Assembly: GCA_003342815.1 (NCBI GenBank)
Contig: PTEX01000003.1
Coordinates: forward strand, 4,643,562 to 4,707,561
Direction of reading: 5' to 3'
Origin: Eudromia elegans
Taxonomy: Eukaryota; Chordata; Aves; Tinamiformes; Tinamidae
DNA length: 64,000 nucleotides
Of this stretch, positions 62,150-64,000 are shown piece after piece. The position numbers and the translations under genes are program-made. The notes beneath the pieces are model-generated. The model saw only the letters and a list, made by a program, of their open reading frames with translations. It was not told the DNA's origin and did no database searches. How positions within the stretch are numbered: the stretch's first letter is position 1; each line of letters starts with the position of its first letter.

Positions 62150-62370
62150 AACAATTTGGCCTCTAGACCAACCCCCTGCAACTGGGCAACCTGTTCCAAC
62201 ATCCACCTGTTATAGGTGAGGAAGGGGTCTTAGATCTTGTCTGAACCTCTCTTGCTTCAACTTGAACCCCTTGCCCTTCATCCTCCTGCTGGTCCTGCCA
62301 AACATGTTCTCTGCATCTGGGCAGCCTCTCATAAGTACGTGAAGGCTGCTGCAAGGCAGGGAAGGGGTGG
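62150..62370 (-). mobile_element. Degenerate CR1 LINE fragment, antisense
   Basis: The plus strand keeps antisense CR1 3'-region words in order: GACCAACCCCCTGCA, GGCAACCTGTTCCAAC, a stretch like CTGAACCTCTCTTGCTTCAAC, CTTGCCCTTCATCCTCC and GGCAGCCTCTCATAAGTACGTGA. It is diverged and truncated on both sides. Confidence 0.6.
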
Positions 62371-62389
62371 AAAGGGTCAGGAGAGCTGG

Positions 62390-62790
62390 AGGGAGTGCAT
62401 GTTCCTGTTGGAGGATGCAGGGATGGCGTTAGGAAAGCTGAAGCCTGCCCAAAGCTTAATCAGGTGAGGGATAAGAGGCAACAGGGATTTCTACAGGATT
62501 ATCGGCTGCAAAACAACAAATTGGGTCTCCCAACAAATGGGACAGAGGATCTAGTGAGAACTGAGGTGCTGCATGTTGTTTTTGTCTCAGCCTTCAGGAG
62601 TCCTCAGGCCTGGACCCATGGAAAAGAGGAGCAAAATAGAGAATACAGGAAGAACTGGACATACAGAAACCCATAGGGCCTGGTGGGATCCATCTGTGGT
62701 TGCTGAGTGAGCTGGCTGATGTCACTGCAGGACTACTTCTGGACTATCAGTGAAAGGTAATGGTGGTCCAGGCTGGTTCTTGGAAGTTTT
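62390..62790 (+). mobile_element. Degenerate CR1 LINE ORF2 fragment, sense
   Basis: The plus strand resembles the CR1 ORF2 segment between endonuclease and reverse transcriptase: AAGAGGCAACAGGGATTTCTAC, a stretch like TTTGTCTCAGCCTTCAGGAG, GGGCCTGGTGGGATCCA and GAGCTGGCTGATGTCACTGCA (each word partly altered). Frameshifts and stops show it is dead. It lies in the opposite orientation to its CR1 neighbours. Confidence 0.65.
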
Positions 62791-63347
62791 ACTTGAACAT
62801 AAAGTACTGCATAAAAAGAGGCTTCCAGACCTGTAGCTGTCTGGATTGTTCTTCCTTTTTGGAAGGTGGCTGTGATTTCACTTTTCTCAGCTGTTGCAAA
62901 TCACTAATCTCTATAGCTTCCCAAAAATGAGAATGACCTTGTAAGGACATCAGCCAGTGCGCTCTGCACACTTTGATGCAGACATCTGCTCCCATCGTCT
63001 TCATGTGTAAATGGAAGCAGGGGCTGTATAAACAAACCACTCTATTTCTTTGGCTTTCTCCTTTATCAGCTTTAGTCATCAGTAGGTAGGTGTTTCTCCC
63101 AAGTCCACGTCTTCCAAGGGAGACCTGTAGACCACTGGATTTTTTTTATGTGCTTTTTCATCTCATAAATTTCATCTCGTTCCTCATAGTTAAGTTTTTT
63201 TCATTTGTGTTGATATGTCACTTGCTGTTGACAAATTCTAGAATTTAAACAACAAACAAAATGACATGTTTACATGACACTTCTGAATTTGAAAAACGGA
63301 ACATCTCACTTCCCTGAGCAAACAGTTTAAAAACGTACATTTTTACA
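62791..63347. other. Spacer between CR1 fragments
   Basis: No gene or repeat recognised. The stretch has a 96-codon minus-strand frame without family resemblance. Confidence 0.4.
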
Positions 63348-64000
63348 GAATCACAGACGGGTTGAGGTTGGAAGGGACCTCTAGAGGTCATCTAGTCCAA
63401 ACCTCCTGCTCCAGCAGGGACACCCAGAGCACGGGGCACAGGGTGGCATCCAGGCGGGTGTGAAGATCTCCAGAGAAGGAGACTCCACAGCCTCTCTGGG
63501 CAGCCTGTGCCAGGGCTCTGTCACCCTCACAGGAAAGAAGTTCTTCCTCACATGGACACGGAACTGCCTGGGTTTTAGTTTAAAACCATCGCCCGTTGTC
63601 CTATCACCAGCCACTGTGGAGAACAGTTGAGTCCCCTCATCCCTACATTCTCCCCTCAGATATTTGTACATGTTGATCAGCACTTTCAGTCTTCTCCAGG
63701 CTAAACAGGCCCAGTTCCCTTACTCTTTCCTCATACAATAGATGCTCTGGTCCCTTAATCATCTTTGTCACTCTCTGGACCCTCTCTAGTAGCTCCCAGT
63801 CCCTCTTATCCCAGGGAGCCCAGACCTGCTCACAGTATTCCAGGTGTGGCCTCACTAGGGCTGAGGAGAGGGGCAGGATCCCCTCCCTCGACCTGCTGGC
63901 AACACTCTTCCTCATGCAGGCCAGGATCCCATCAGCCTTCTTGGCTGCCAGGGCACATGGCTGCCTCATGGGGAACTTGTTGTCAGTCAGGACCCCCAGA
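63348..64000 (-). mobile_element. CR1 LINE, 3' part with ORF2 C terminus, antisense, cut by the window edge
   Basis: Well-preserved CR1 on the minus strand. Its 3' end is at 63348, where the plus strand reads ACAGAATCACAGACGGGTTG, including the terminal octamer in reverse, followed by GGTTGGAAGGGACCTCTAGA. The minus-strand frame at 63969-63643 carries the ORF2 reverse-transcriptase C terminus: [39 protein letters not shown] and [21 protein letters not shown] frameshift follows ([15 protein letters not shown]). The element continues beyond 64000, so its full length is unknown. Confidence 0.93.

Overview
The window is vertebrate nuclear DNA, most likely from a bird. It holds split genes with GT-AG introns, three CpG islands, microsatellites, poly-A runs and fragments of CR1-type LINEs, the main retroposons of birds and other sauropsids. 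Short introns and intergenic gaps and a low repeat load favour a bird over a crocodile or turtle; the species cannot be fixed from this. No prokaryotic, plasmid, phage, CRISPR or viral system was seen.

Layout. (1) 1-11760: no coding exon recognised; simple repeats and a perfect 39-bp tandem duplication. (2) 11760-13135: a CpG island with a 345-bp assembly gap, a minus-strand splice donor and a minus-sense YY1 site. By synteny with human 8q22.1 it is probably the promoter and non-coding first exon of PLEKHF2, whose coding exon would lie left of the window. (3) 17525-32993, minus strand: complete coding region of NDUFAF6, a mitochondrial complex I assembly factor, rebuilt as 9 exons and 326 codons. 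It includes one intron with a GC donor. Its CpG-island promoter is at about 32690-33200. (4) 33200-50170: intergenic space between two head-to-head genes, with an ancient CR1/L3-like copy at about 43430-44080 and a younger CR1 tail at 49633-49945. (5) 50170-61795, plus strand: TP53INP1, a p53-induced nuclear and autophagy protein. It has a CpG-island promoter, a likely untranslated exon, three coding exons (236 codons, beta-type isoform) and a 3.1-kb 3' UTR ending at an AATAAA signal, with a miR-155 seed match. (6) 61800-64000: a nest of CR1 fragments in both orientations.

The genes do not form a joint pathway. They are conserved neighbours (PLEKHF2 - NDUFAF6 - TP53INP1, in the order and strands known from human). 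I did not find a convincing new biological system. The most useful leads are the GC-AG intron, the tandem NAGNAG acceptor in TP53INP1, the YY1 site embedded in the NDUFAF6 start codon, the retained miR-155 site and the CR1 nest.
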